DNA from: Liolophura sinensis
Lineage: Eukaryota > Mollusca > Polyplacophora > Chitonida > Chitonidae
Reading direction: 5' to 3'
NCBI RefSeq assembly: GCF_032854445.1
Contig: NC_088298.1
Location: forward strand, 15,923,504-15,987,503
DNA length: 64,000 nucleotides
In this document: positions 55,450 to 64,000 of the stretch, one piece after another
How the letters are laid out: every line of letters begins with the position of its first letter
Position numbering within the stretch: the first letter of the stretch is position 1
Notes under the pieces: generated by a model
Told to the model about the DNA's origin: nothing
The model's input: only the letters and a program-made list of their open reading frames with translations
Database searches by the model: none
Made by a program: the position numbers and the translations under genes

Positions 55450-57175
55450 AAAAAGACCACATTCACAACTAACTTTGATTCTAAGCGGTACATGCAACCT
55501 ACATGTTTCAATCAGTAATCTTTATGACGAGGTTGGGCTAATTTAAAAGTGAACATAAAGTCTGCCACTATATATACATAGAAAAAATGATACAGGACAC
55601 GGTTATCACAGAAAAATATGTAAAAAATTCAACAAAGTTTTGAGAGTCGAAAAGATGAAGTTCAGTATTGGGGATATGGCACTGTCCGACAATTCCCTCC
55701 GAGATGCTACGCTGTAGAAGCTCTCATGAACTTGGCCAATCACTAGCGCTGAAAGGGTCACGTGATAATTAGTTTAAATGTTAACCTGATCCATTTTGAA
55801 CCACCCATTTAGGAGCAGGGAACTGAGAACGACTTCCCGTGTCATAATGCGTACATGTTGCGCAGGATACCGCAGTAACTTGTCAGGGTGAGCTTGCACG
55901 AAAACCACCTCGGGAGAGTCATTGCTTCAAGAAAAAATATTGTGACTTTGCATTATTTTTCTTTAGCAAAGTCAGATTTATTACCAAACTATCTTCCCAA
56001 AATCTGAATGACAGGGTTTGTTATCAATCAGAAGGTCCTACTATATTCGGTAAATTCCTGATGTTGGTACAGCCAGCCAGGCCAACTGCTTACACCCATG
56101 CAGGACGAGGACGAACAGGACCGCTAAACACGACGTTTGTGTCCACGAACATCGCTCTGATCGAGCGCCAAACTAAAACAAACATCGGCCCTTTGAACAC
56201 AGAACAGAGCTGATACTCTTTGGTTGGGTATCTGGCGTTTTTGTTTGATATTCTATCATTGTCACATTATTTATACCGACGGTACGGGAGAGCTCCTAGG
56301 TTTTATCACTCTAGATAGCTGAAACATGGCAACATGGCGTCACCAAATGAATGCCTAGGTACTGACGATTGTTTGCTCTTTATTTTGGTAATAATAAATA
56401 TTATCACTCTATTGCGAAAGCTGGATCACGTCGAGAGAACAGCAACATATTTTTTGAACTGTTAGGAACTGACCCCTCCTCCCATCAACTATGCCCTTCT
56501 TTTGTGTCACACAAGCCTTTGTGGACGCTCTACAAACGTATCCGTCCAAAAGACGCTCGTAACGAAAGCAAGACAAAATTAAAACAAGGACGTTTACTTT
56601 CTACTCTACACGACTTCCGTCTCTGTTTGCATTTTTGGCGTAAATACATCCGTCACTGCACAGGAACGCCTAGAAGCAGGCTTTCCACTACGGTTCACAT
56701 ATTATGGTCAACATTATGACTTTACAGTGTCGTGTCCATTTTACATACTAAAAATCCGGATAACTTTTTTCGTAAAATCCGGACTATTTTTTCCGTTAAC
56801 TTGGACTACATTTTAGTAAAATCTACAGTAAATCCGAACATATTTTATACACAAGGGTCTAAATCACTGACCCGATAACTTGAAAGATCTTGAGCGAGGA
56901 GATAATTCTTGTATTTGTCTGAGCAAAGAATTGTGAACATGAGGTCTTGGAGAAATTGTTTGAGCGGGATTAGTATTACGTAAGGGAGGAGATATAGCCA
57001 CCAAGTTTTCACCACATTTCAGTTTCAGGAATTAAATATGAATATTACAACAACAATCTTGGGTCCAAATGATAACATTTTTTAGATCTCACACAAATGT
57101 CAGCCGAACATTTGTGGACAAGTTGAGAAGTGAACTGACTGTTCACTAGTCAAATATGACTCCACGGAATGTAGA
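55450..57175. other. Stretch with no supported gene
   Basis: A 116-codon frame at 56369-56719 has no recognised motif and is not called. A repeated AAATCCGGA-type motif occurs at 56750-56840. It may include the far 3' end of the GPCR transcript on minus (AATAAA on minus at ~56377-56382). Confidence 0.4.
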
Positions 57176-57179
57176 GATC

Positions 57180-57725
57180 CATAGCGAACATCGCACTTGT
57201 TACAGTGTCTGGGAACAATTCCAGCCAAACTGTCGACAGTAACAGTTGTGTCCCCTTGCCTACTATAGTCTTTTCGTTTCTTCACCTGAATTTAGCCTCA
57301 CGGGTATGTTTCTGAGCGCCGCACAAATCCTTAACGTAAAAAGAATTCCACATATCACAGAGCGAGGGAACAACTCAAGATACGCGATTTTCAGTAAGAG
57401 TTGTGTCCCCTTGTCTACTCTGTCTTTCATTCCTTACCCAGAAGCTGTTCGTAAATGATATGTTTGTTCTGTGCACTGTATAAATTTAACACACGTGTTA
57501 TAAAGCCCGGAAACAACTCCAGAAACGATCTCCAGGAAGAGTTGTGTCCCCTTGTATGCTCAAGATTTTCTTTACTAGAGTATGTCCACTAAGGATAGGC
57601 CAAATGTACCAGCCTATAAGTCAAATTACAGCGTAAGAAAACGCGCATGCTGTAAAGCCTAAACACAACTCCTGAAAAACGTTTTTTCATTCCTTCGCCT
57701 AGAATCTGTCGGCCGATGATATAAA
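57180..57725 (-). repeat. ~150-bp tandem repeat with internal inverted repeats, 3' of the GPCR
   Basis: Three to four units spaced 155 and 141 bases apart (GTTGTGTCCCCTTG at 57245, 57400 and 57541). Each has a GGGAACAACTC-type arm and a GAGTTGTGTCCC arm able to pair. A fourth, partial unit is at ~57655-57720. It begins within 70-600 bases of the GPCR stop, so it probably lies in its 3' UTR. Confidence 0.72.
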
Positions 57726-57790
57726 GTGGGAACGATATCTACGAATGCACCATGAAATCTGAAGCACGTGGGGATCTTCATTCGGGTCTT

Positions 57791-58029
57791 TCAAAAATTA
57801 CTCGTGCTGTACGCACCGGAGTACTCGCTCTCACGCCGGTTACCTCCCCTTCTAACACTTGTTTCCATCATGGTGGACCTTGTACCCGAATCCAAGAAAG
57901 AACTCGCTGGGGGTCGGGAGAAGCGTCCCCTGGCTTTATTACAGAGGTGACCGCTGAACGCAAGGTATATCCATGGGTTGGTGCAGCTATTCAGACTCGC
58001 GAGTAGCATCAAGATGGTGAAGGCCTTCC
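57791..58029 (-). CDS. GPCR coding exon 2 (TM7 and C-tail)
   Basis: Acceptor AACTGTTTCAG|GG. It encodes GKAFTILMLLASLNSCTNPWIY (TM7, quoted from its start), the LAFSGHLCNKARGRF helix-8 region with a palmitoylation-type Cys, and a Ser/Arg-rich tail ending YSGAYSTSNF. Stop TGA at 57793-57791. Confidence 0.9.
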
Positions 58030-59430
58030 CTGAAACAGTTAGAACAAACATAAATCAGATAGTGTAGAAAGTTTAATGTGAGTGGCAAGTAGTCTGTTTT
58101 GCAGGCGGGAACCCGGTAAGCAGGAGTAAATGCGCCATTATGGCTTAGTTTGGCAATATTGCTGACATGTCGTACTTGGTGAAAACATACATAATCCAAG
58201 AGACAGTGAGCCTGAACAGTTTCCTAAACTGACGGACATTTTCAAATCCAGATAAAATAACACAAGAATTCATGCACGTTTAAAAAAAATATATATATAT
58301 ATATGCACGTACATGTAGAAAGGTATAAGAAGTATGTTTTATGCTATTGTGTCCGCTTGCACAAAGGACTCGTAAGCCTCAGCGGAAATCATCAAGATCT
58401 CGGTCGTAGCCATAACTTTCAATCGACACCATCTTGCAGGGTTTGTAAACTACGATAGTTGTAACTTACATTCAGAAATTACAATCAGGTCGACCCTGTT
58501 GTAAATATTTATAATCGCTCCAAAATTAACGCTAAGTACAAATACTTGTCTTAGGTAGTCTGTTAGTACTTTTCGACAATGCTATTGTCTCAAAAAGATG
58601 TTTCGAGCATTTTTTCTCACGTTGTTGTTGTTAGCTGCTGAACATTATGATGTAGAACTTAAAAATGAAGGCAAGAAAAGTTAATGACCGACACATTATC
58701 CATTTACACAAGTTTATCTGGTAGCCAAATTAGGCGATCGTGATTGTTACTTCCAAAATTTATAGTCACTTTAAAATTTCTTTGTATGAGCGGCGCAACA
58801 TATTTTTGCAATTAATTGTAAACTCAGCTCTAGTTTCTACCATCAATTTTAGCTACAATCTCGTTGTGCAAGCGGCCAAGAGCCAGCAGTGTTTAAATGT
58901 TAATAATTCAACTTCTCAGGTTCAATGGCGTAAAAATCAATGGATATGTATATATCTCCTGATTTCTGTAGTAAGATTTGTGAGATGCTTGACCCATAAT
59001 ATGGGGGTTCAAGGTCGAATTCTTTTACCGCTACACGTTAAAGCCATCCAGCTGTACCATGTACCAAAATGTCAAAATGCTATAACCAAATACTTTTGAA
59101 CACAGTTCAAAACCCAGCTGAATATGAAATCAAAACATTATGGACTTGGAATCTTGAGACAATGTTTCAAGACCATTCGACAAAAATTCGACAAAAATTC
59201 GACAAAAGCTAACTGCATGCTTCCTTCCATTAACAGACCTACTGAGCTCACAGGTTCGAATCCAAGTTTCGCTGGTTTGGGTATATGTGTACACCATAAA
59301 AGGGCCTACTCCAAAAGGTAGTTCACACCTCTAAACGGGAAACTAGCGAAAGCACACGCAGAAAAGTAGCCTTGGTCTACATCCATATGTAGTGTAGACA
59401 AATGCAAGAAGTACTATATATATGTATATA

Positions 59431-59508
<78 letters not shown>

Positions 59509-62500
59509 CTACATTACAGGGCAAAGGTTCATCCGACACACTTAAAGCTCGACTGTACTACAAATATACAATGTATCAGCCCTGTAAAAACTGTACGGGA
59601 CAGGCAGTAAGGGAAGATGTTCATACTGGCCAGTTGTATGATGGTCGGAGTGAACCAGTGCTTTAACCACCTCAGCTCCGAAGTGATTCCTGTCTAAATT
59701 GTGTAGTCTATGGTACAATCCTGAGAGGAAACTGGTATAAACATTTCTCATTTTCTCATTTATTGCGTGGACCCGTTGTTACACAGAAAAATATATCCCG
59801 TTATTGTTTGCCTGGTATGGTATTGCGCATTATTGGAAGACTTTCAGGTCTAAGGGTGTTAAAATACTGGACTCAGTTGTTCGAAAGTGTATTAGCTAAT
59901 ATCTGTATTAAGTCATGTTTAAATTCAAAATATTTTCAAACTCAGCAGCTAATGCAGTTATCCAGTGTCAAAGTATAAGCGGATTTACTTTAAATATTTA
60001 GTAGATACTGTTAAGCAATTATTTTTGGGCTAAGTACAAATTTGAACCCTTGCTTAAAGTTTATTCTGATATTAAGTCTTAAAACAGATTTGAACAAACG
60101 GGCCCTCGACACTCTACTAACACAGCACCTAAACTTCTTTCATTTCATATTAGCTTGTTTTTTGTGTTCATAATCTCCTCTATAGGAAAACTAGACTACA
60201 GAGATTGCTTCTTGAGAATATTTCATATTGTATCACGATGCCAGCAAATACGCGGTAGTGTTCATTAACAAACATTGCTTCAGAAGGGCCCCAGATAAAC
60301 TCTCAGGAGTATCGGAAAATTCTGTACAAGTATGAAGAGTATCGAAAGTAATGTTATCAGAAACACGATAGCTGCGCGAAAAAAAAAATTTTAATGATTT
60401 CGTGATGGGATTTAATTTCAAGACAAGGTGAATCGGTGCATTAACTTGCAAGTAATAGGTGTTCTAAGGCACAAAAACTGTGTAAGACGAAAATTAGCTA
60501 CTTTTAAAGCTTTAAATTCAGAAAAACGTTCAAAACATACACATTAAATGAAGATAAAATCATTTATCGCCCAAAGGCCACGGGGGTTTAGACATTTTTC
60601 GTGGGAATAATTTGCCTAGGAAGCATTCAGTTTTCTTAAACATTCGGAAAATTTAATGGAGAAAACAGAGCACCAAAAACAACTGTAACTCATCAGTTAT
60701 AGGTCAAACCCGCATTCTTCAAGCCACAGTTAAGTGATATTAATCTCTACGTGAAAACAGACATTCGCATACCAGCCTTCAACCAATATGGACGTTCCGG
60801 GCCAAAATCGGAAGGACAATTCCCAAAAACAACGTGTAACACAAAATACCAAAAAAAAAAAAACTAAAAAATATATGAAGTACGAAAATAGGATGAAATC
60901 ATGCAACGAATCATGCAAAAAGAAACAGTTTTCATTGATGTTGGTAAGACGCAAGCTATGTTCTAGGCGACTGAATGAAATCAGTATTTAAATCGTGTAA
61001 TATGCTACAACATCAGTTGTCGACAACAAAATATGTATCTCAGTTGCGCTTTGATTGCAACTATTCAACTACCCAACGTGGCCATCTAATTCAACACGAT
61101 GAATATAATACTCCTAGACCCCGAAATTAGACACAATCATGAAGCAGAACGCCAGAGATTCTGGATGTTCTGTCCATATTTACTAACAAGAGAATTATAA
61201 CCATTGTAAATCTTAAGAAACTTGGAGTGAGGGCGTTTGATGGAATAATCTTGATCCACTGCGATAATAACTTATTACGTTAATTGACAACACGCAGGAT
61301 CTAACTAATGCTACAAGGCGAGATATGTACACGCCACAAGCTGGATCCTTCAGTATACTGCTGTCCAAAAAGGATAATTTGCAATGTAAAAATTTAAACT
61401 ATCCCTCTTTTTGTAAAGTCAGCAAAAGAAGAAGTAAAGAAAGGAAACCGTTTTGGTCCTTGTACACATAAAGGTCCAGATAAGATCTACCATCTGGAGA
61501 GTCTGTGGTTTCCCTTAAATCCAGCGAAGGTGGGTAAATGTCTTTCACAGCCTTTGCTATATATGGAATGTTTAAAGCCAGCAGATCATCAATATACCGT
61601 TTAGTGACTGAGAAAGGTTGGGTTTGGTGAGGATTACTCCTTAATAGTTTCTGGATATAGTCGTATTCATATGAGAACAGATAGTAGGTCGGCCAAATGG
61701 GGGACACAATTTGTACCTATAGAGATATGTTGATATATGGTTTCTCCGAATTTCACATGGATGTTATTAATGAGAAATTCAAGCAACTCAAAGAACGTGG
61801 ATACATAACGTGAATGGTAACCCTTGAATGTAGTGGAACTGAAGGCCTTTGGCGTTAATATAGCGGTGACGGTTTTAATAAACATTTGCCGATACAATTG
61901 CTGATGAAATTCTGTCTATTAAATCTGTGTAAGGAATCGTAGTATAGAGAGGTGAGAAATCTCAAGTAGATGTGTCCTTATGCGATAAGTGTATTAGAGC
62001 GTCTAGTTTTTCATGGAGACGTTTAGAGTTTTTAAGTATCCACATGCAGAAGACCCCTAAATTTTTTTTGCAATAGCACAACAGTACTTGACTGTACTTG
62101 TAATGTTTTCGCTAAGGGAGCTGATACAAGTTTGCTGATACCTACAATTTTCTGACCCCGCAATAAAACCAGCATTGTATGGGTATTCCAGTATAGTTGT
62201 GGTATGTCTTTATGTCTTTATTTTAAATTTTATTTCATTGGTGTTTTACGCCCTACACAAGAATATTTTACTTATTCGAAGACACCCATCATTATGGTGG
62301 GAGGAAACCGGGCAGAACCCGGCGGGGGGGGGGGGGGGGACCCACAGCTATCCGCAGGTAGCTGAGAGACCTTTCCACGTACGAACCAGATGAAAGTGGA
62401 TTCATGTGGTTTCATTGGTCAGTGGCTACTAAACATAGGTAGAATCCATTGGTTAGCTCGACAAGAGAGTCACAACTGATGCCATGCGTAAAAAGTTTTC

Positions 62501-63862
62501 CTTTATACAATCACGATCAGTTTTATGGCTGGAGGAAATTGGAGTGCCCCGGATAAACCACCAATCTCTGGCAAGTTACAGCTGCACTTCCCCAAATCGG
62601 ATCATGTGCTAACCATATTGATGATTGGTCTTCAACGAACTTTTATAGTGTGCTTTTATTATCCCAAAGGCCTGACAATCGGTGAGAGGGAGGAAATCTA
62701 CAAATCTCCTGTCCAAGGCAGGGTTCGAACCCGCACCGTATGTCCTAAGACTTTTAACCATTAGATCACGTTTCGCTCAATGGGTAAAAATGAAAATATC
62801 AAGCTTACCGTTGAAGGGCGCGTTCTCGTCATAGGCCGACCACATCTGTGCTATGAAAAAGGGAGCCCAACATATGACGTAGCACAAAATCACGGCCAAA
62901 GTCAACTTGATCGTCTTCATCTTAGCACGTGACAAGCGTTGCGTGTGCGCACGCGGAGCCGAACTTCCGCTGCCTCGTTTTGACGAGTTGTCGTGGTAAC
63001 CTTCCATAAGTTTTCCATTTTCGTGTCGAAAAGAAATTCGGCAGGGTTTGCGAAAACTTTTCGCACTAGGCACTGTGGTTAGCTTGGTAGAGGATTCCTT
63101 CGTTTTCATACTTTTCCACACTACATGACAGATGCAACCGTAGGCGAAAGTCAAAATGACGAAGGGAATGACAAAAATGGCGATGAATATCCAGGTGATG
63201 TACAACTGCAGGGTCCATGCAGGGTCAAAATCCACCCAGCAGTCGTATACTCCGCCAGGCAGTTCTTTATAAGAGAATATGATGCCATTTGGTAGGCTGA
63301 ATAAAAGGGACATAATCCATGCAGCCAGAATCATAATGTGACCACGAATTGGTGTCCACGTATGGCTCGTTAGTGGGTGACAGATGGACAGGTACCGGTC
63401 AATGGCGCACATGACTAGTACATAAGATGACGCGAACATTGCTACAACTTGAAAATACTTCACCGACCTGCACAAAAAGTCATTGCCATAGAAACTATAA
63501 GTAATATCCCAAATCATTTGAGGCATGATGTTGAAAATAGCCACAAAGAGATCCGCACAGCTTAAGTGCACAATGAACCACTGCATTCGAGAAAGTTTCT
63601 TTCTACGCAAGCGCAGCACAATAAGCACCGACATATTGCCAAATAAGGCGAAGTACAAAATGGTGGCGAGGACAGCGATTTCGACTTTAGCCAGCTCTTC
63701 GTCTCGTCCATGGGTAGGAGTAGCTGCGGTGACGTTAGAAGAGTTTACTGTCCCATTTAGTTCGGAGTAGAAAATGTCTGTGTCGCCATATTGACCAGAA
63801 TCCTCTACCAGTATGCCACTTCTTGTGCTGTTCACATGTCGGTATCCTTGGAACCCACTCAT
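57791..63862 (-). CDS. Conopressin (oxytocin/vasopressin)-type GPCR, 430 aa
   Basis: Two coding exons, 63862-62809 and 58029-57791, join in phase 1 within a Gly codon. They encode a class A GPCR: N-terminus with NST, NGT and NVT glycosylation sites; TM1 with LFGNMSVLIVL; TM2 HLSCADLFVAIF; extracellular PQMIWDITYSFYGNDFLCR; TM3 ending AIDRYLSICHPL; TM6 VICWAPFFIAQMWSAYD; TM7 SLNSCTNPWIYLAFSGHL. QM-x-WDITY, CWAPFF-x-x-QMW and SLNSC-x-NPWIY are signatures of vasopressin/oxytocin/conopressin receptors, which couple neuropeptide binding at the plasma membrane to Gq- or Gs-type signalling. The start is the second in-frame ATG (63862), because the acceptor TTTTCTCCAG| lies six bases upstream; the 63907 ATG would then be intronic. 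Ligand identity is inferred. Confidence 0.92.
58290..58304 (+). repeat. Short (AT)n microsatellite
   Basis: TATATATATATATAT in the GPCR intron. Confidence 0.85.
59230..59330 (+). repeat. tRNA-like/SINE fragment in GPCR intron
   Basis: CACAGGTTCGAATCC matches a Pol III B box. There is no convincing A box at tRNA spacing, so it is read as a SINE remnant rather than a tRNA. Confidence 0.4.
59413..59506 (+). repeat. (TA)n microsatellite, ~90 bp
   Basis: Almost pure TA dinucleotide run in the GPCR intron. The Tyr-Ile repeat frame across it is an artefact. Confidence 0.95.
61012..61160 (+). repeat. Dispersed repeat shared (inverted) with 51.6 kb
   Basis: See 51590-51735; ATATGTATCTCAGTTGCG, TTTGATTGCAACTATTC and TAATTCAACACGATGA are shared. 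It lies ~230 bases downstream (minus sense) of the reverse-transcriptase fragment and could belong to the same element. Confidence 0.65.
61390..62000 (-). pseudogene. Reverse-transcriptase fragment (retroelement)
   Basis: Minus-strand pieces read in order: DFSTLYTTIPH-like palm segment (~62000-61930), FLINNIHVKFGETIYQ and IGTNCVPHLADLL (~61800-61690), then after a frameshift FSYEYDYIQKLL, SVTKRYIDDLLALNIPYI (the YxDD catalytic box) and IYPPSLDLRETTDSPDGRSY with LDLYV. This combination is typical of an RT lineage widespread in aquatic invertebrates. Domains outside the palm are missing, so the order (Penelope-like or non-LTR) is not assigned. Frameshifted and truncated, hence inactive. Confidence 0.82.
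62225..62390 (-). repeat. SINE family 1 copy (minus, 3' half)
   Basis: TTTCATTGGTGTTTTACGCC, CATTATGGTGGGAGGAAACC, a 17-18-base G run replacing the usual CCCGGGGG, then CTATCCGCAGGTAGCTG. Head missing. Confidence 0.85.
62510..62771 (-). repeat. SINE family 3 with tRNA-like head (minus)
   Basis: On minus it starts GCGAAACGTGATCTAATGG (A box TGATCTAATGGTTAAAAG), then B box GGGTTCGAACCC and CTGCCTTGGACAGG; the body follows (AACTTGCCAGAGATTGG). It lies directly beside the donor of GPCR exon 1 (62808). Confidence 0.75.
62809..63862 (-). CDS. GPCR coding exon 1 (N-terminus to TM6)
   Basis: 351 codons plus one base, ending CCCTTCAACG|GTAAGC. It covers the glycosylated N-terminus through TM6 and the following WSAYDENAPFN loop. 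A 5' UTR exon is expected to the right of 63907. Confidence 0.92.
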
Positions 63863-64000
63863 CTTGCCCTGGAGAAAAGCGTAAGTACAGAATGAAATGC
63901 AAACCATTGTAATGATTTAAATGTATTCCAAAAACATTGCAAACCGTGTTAATTGAAAATTAACGACCTTTACTGCAAAGATTTGATGAAATGTAACATT

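Noticed and set aside
56369-56719. 116-codon plus frame
   Set aside because: No motif, no splice-site context and no sign of coding bias that I could judge; recorded only as a possibility.
59422-59610. 62-codon frame of alternating Tyr-Ile
   Set aside because: Translation of a TA microsatellite.
63863-63907. Upstream ATG (MVCISFCTYAFLQGK) as GPCR start
   Set aside because: The sequence TTTTCTCCAG just before GGCAAGATGAG is a strong acceptor, so these codons are probably intronic.

Overview
The window is animal nuclear DNA, most likely from a mollusc. It is AT-rich, has intron-containing genes with GT/AG splice sites, and carries several families of tRNA-headed SINEs with CACTCACTC or TTTATTTATT tails of the kind spread through mollusc genomes. 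It also holds a Toll-like receptor (TLR) expansion and a conopressin (oxytocin/vasopressin)-type receptor. The species cannot be fixed from the sequence alone.

Layout. (1) 1-8299, minus strand: seven coding exons of a PRMT2-type arginine methyltransferase (SH3 plus catalytic domain). The 3' end runs off the left edge of the window. The introns hold SINEs, a 20-bp terminal-inverted-repeat element, a local segmental duplication and short tandem repeats. (2) 8300-10100: intergenic, repeat-derived. (3) 10100-32640, plus strand: three tandem units of about 7.6-7.9 kb. Each contains one intact, intronless TLR gene encoding 836 residues (CDS at 12965, 20569 and 28497). The units are near-identical even in non-coding DNA, and SINE insertions and one empty site record their history. 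(4) 32640-36500: SINE debris, a fragment of a fourth TLR, a fold-back element, a ~58-bp minisatellite and an AT-rich 65-70-bp tandem repeat. (5) 37400-40870: remains of a mobile element with a frame-disrupted Mutator-like transposase on plus and, just downstream on minus, an intact small ORF of the I-PpoI-like His-Me (zinc-binding loop) endonuclease class. (6) 40870-43142, minus: a diverged, broken TLR pseudogene. (7) 44117-45093: a decayed Tc1/mariner transposase. (8) 45100-57180: gene-poor, with SINE copies, a fold-back repeat and dispersed repeats but no supported gene. (9) 57180-63868, minus: a two-exon conopressin/vasopressin-receptor-like GPCR. Its 4.8-kb intron holds a reverse-transcriptase fragment, and a ~150-bp tandem repeat with internal inverted repeats lies just past the stop codon.

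How it fits together. The TLR cluster is an innate-immunity locus growing by tandem duplication (three live copies) while older copies decay beside it (one fragment in plus orientation, one pseudogene in minus orientation). The mobile-element debris is concentrated between and around these copies. PRMT2 and the GPCR are single-copy flanking genes with no evident functional link to the cluster. The strongest points for follow-up are: the SINE filled/empty-site record of the TLR duplications; the patch of amino-acid changes in the TLR ectodomain set against near-identical TIR domains; and the I-PpoI-like endonuclease ORF beside the Mutator-like transposase.
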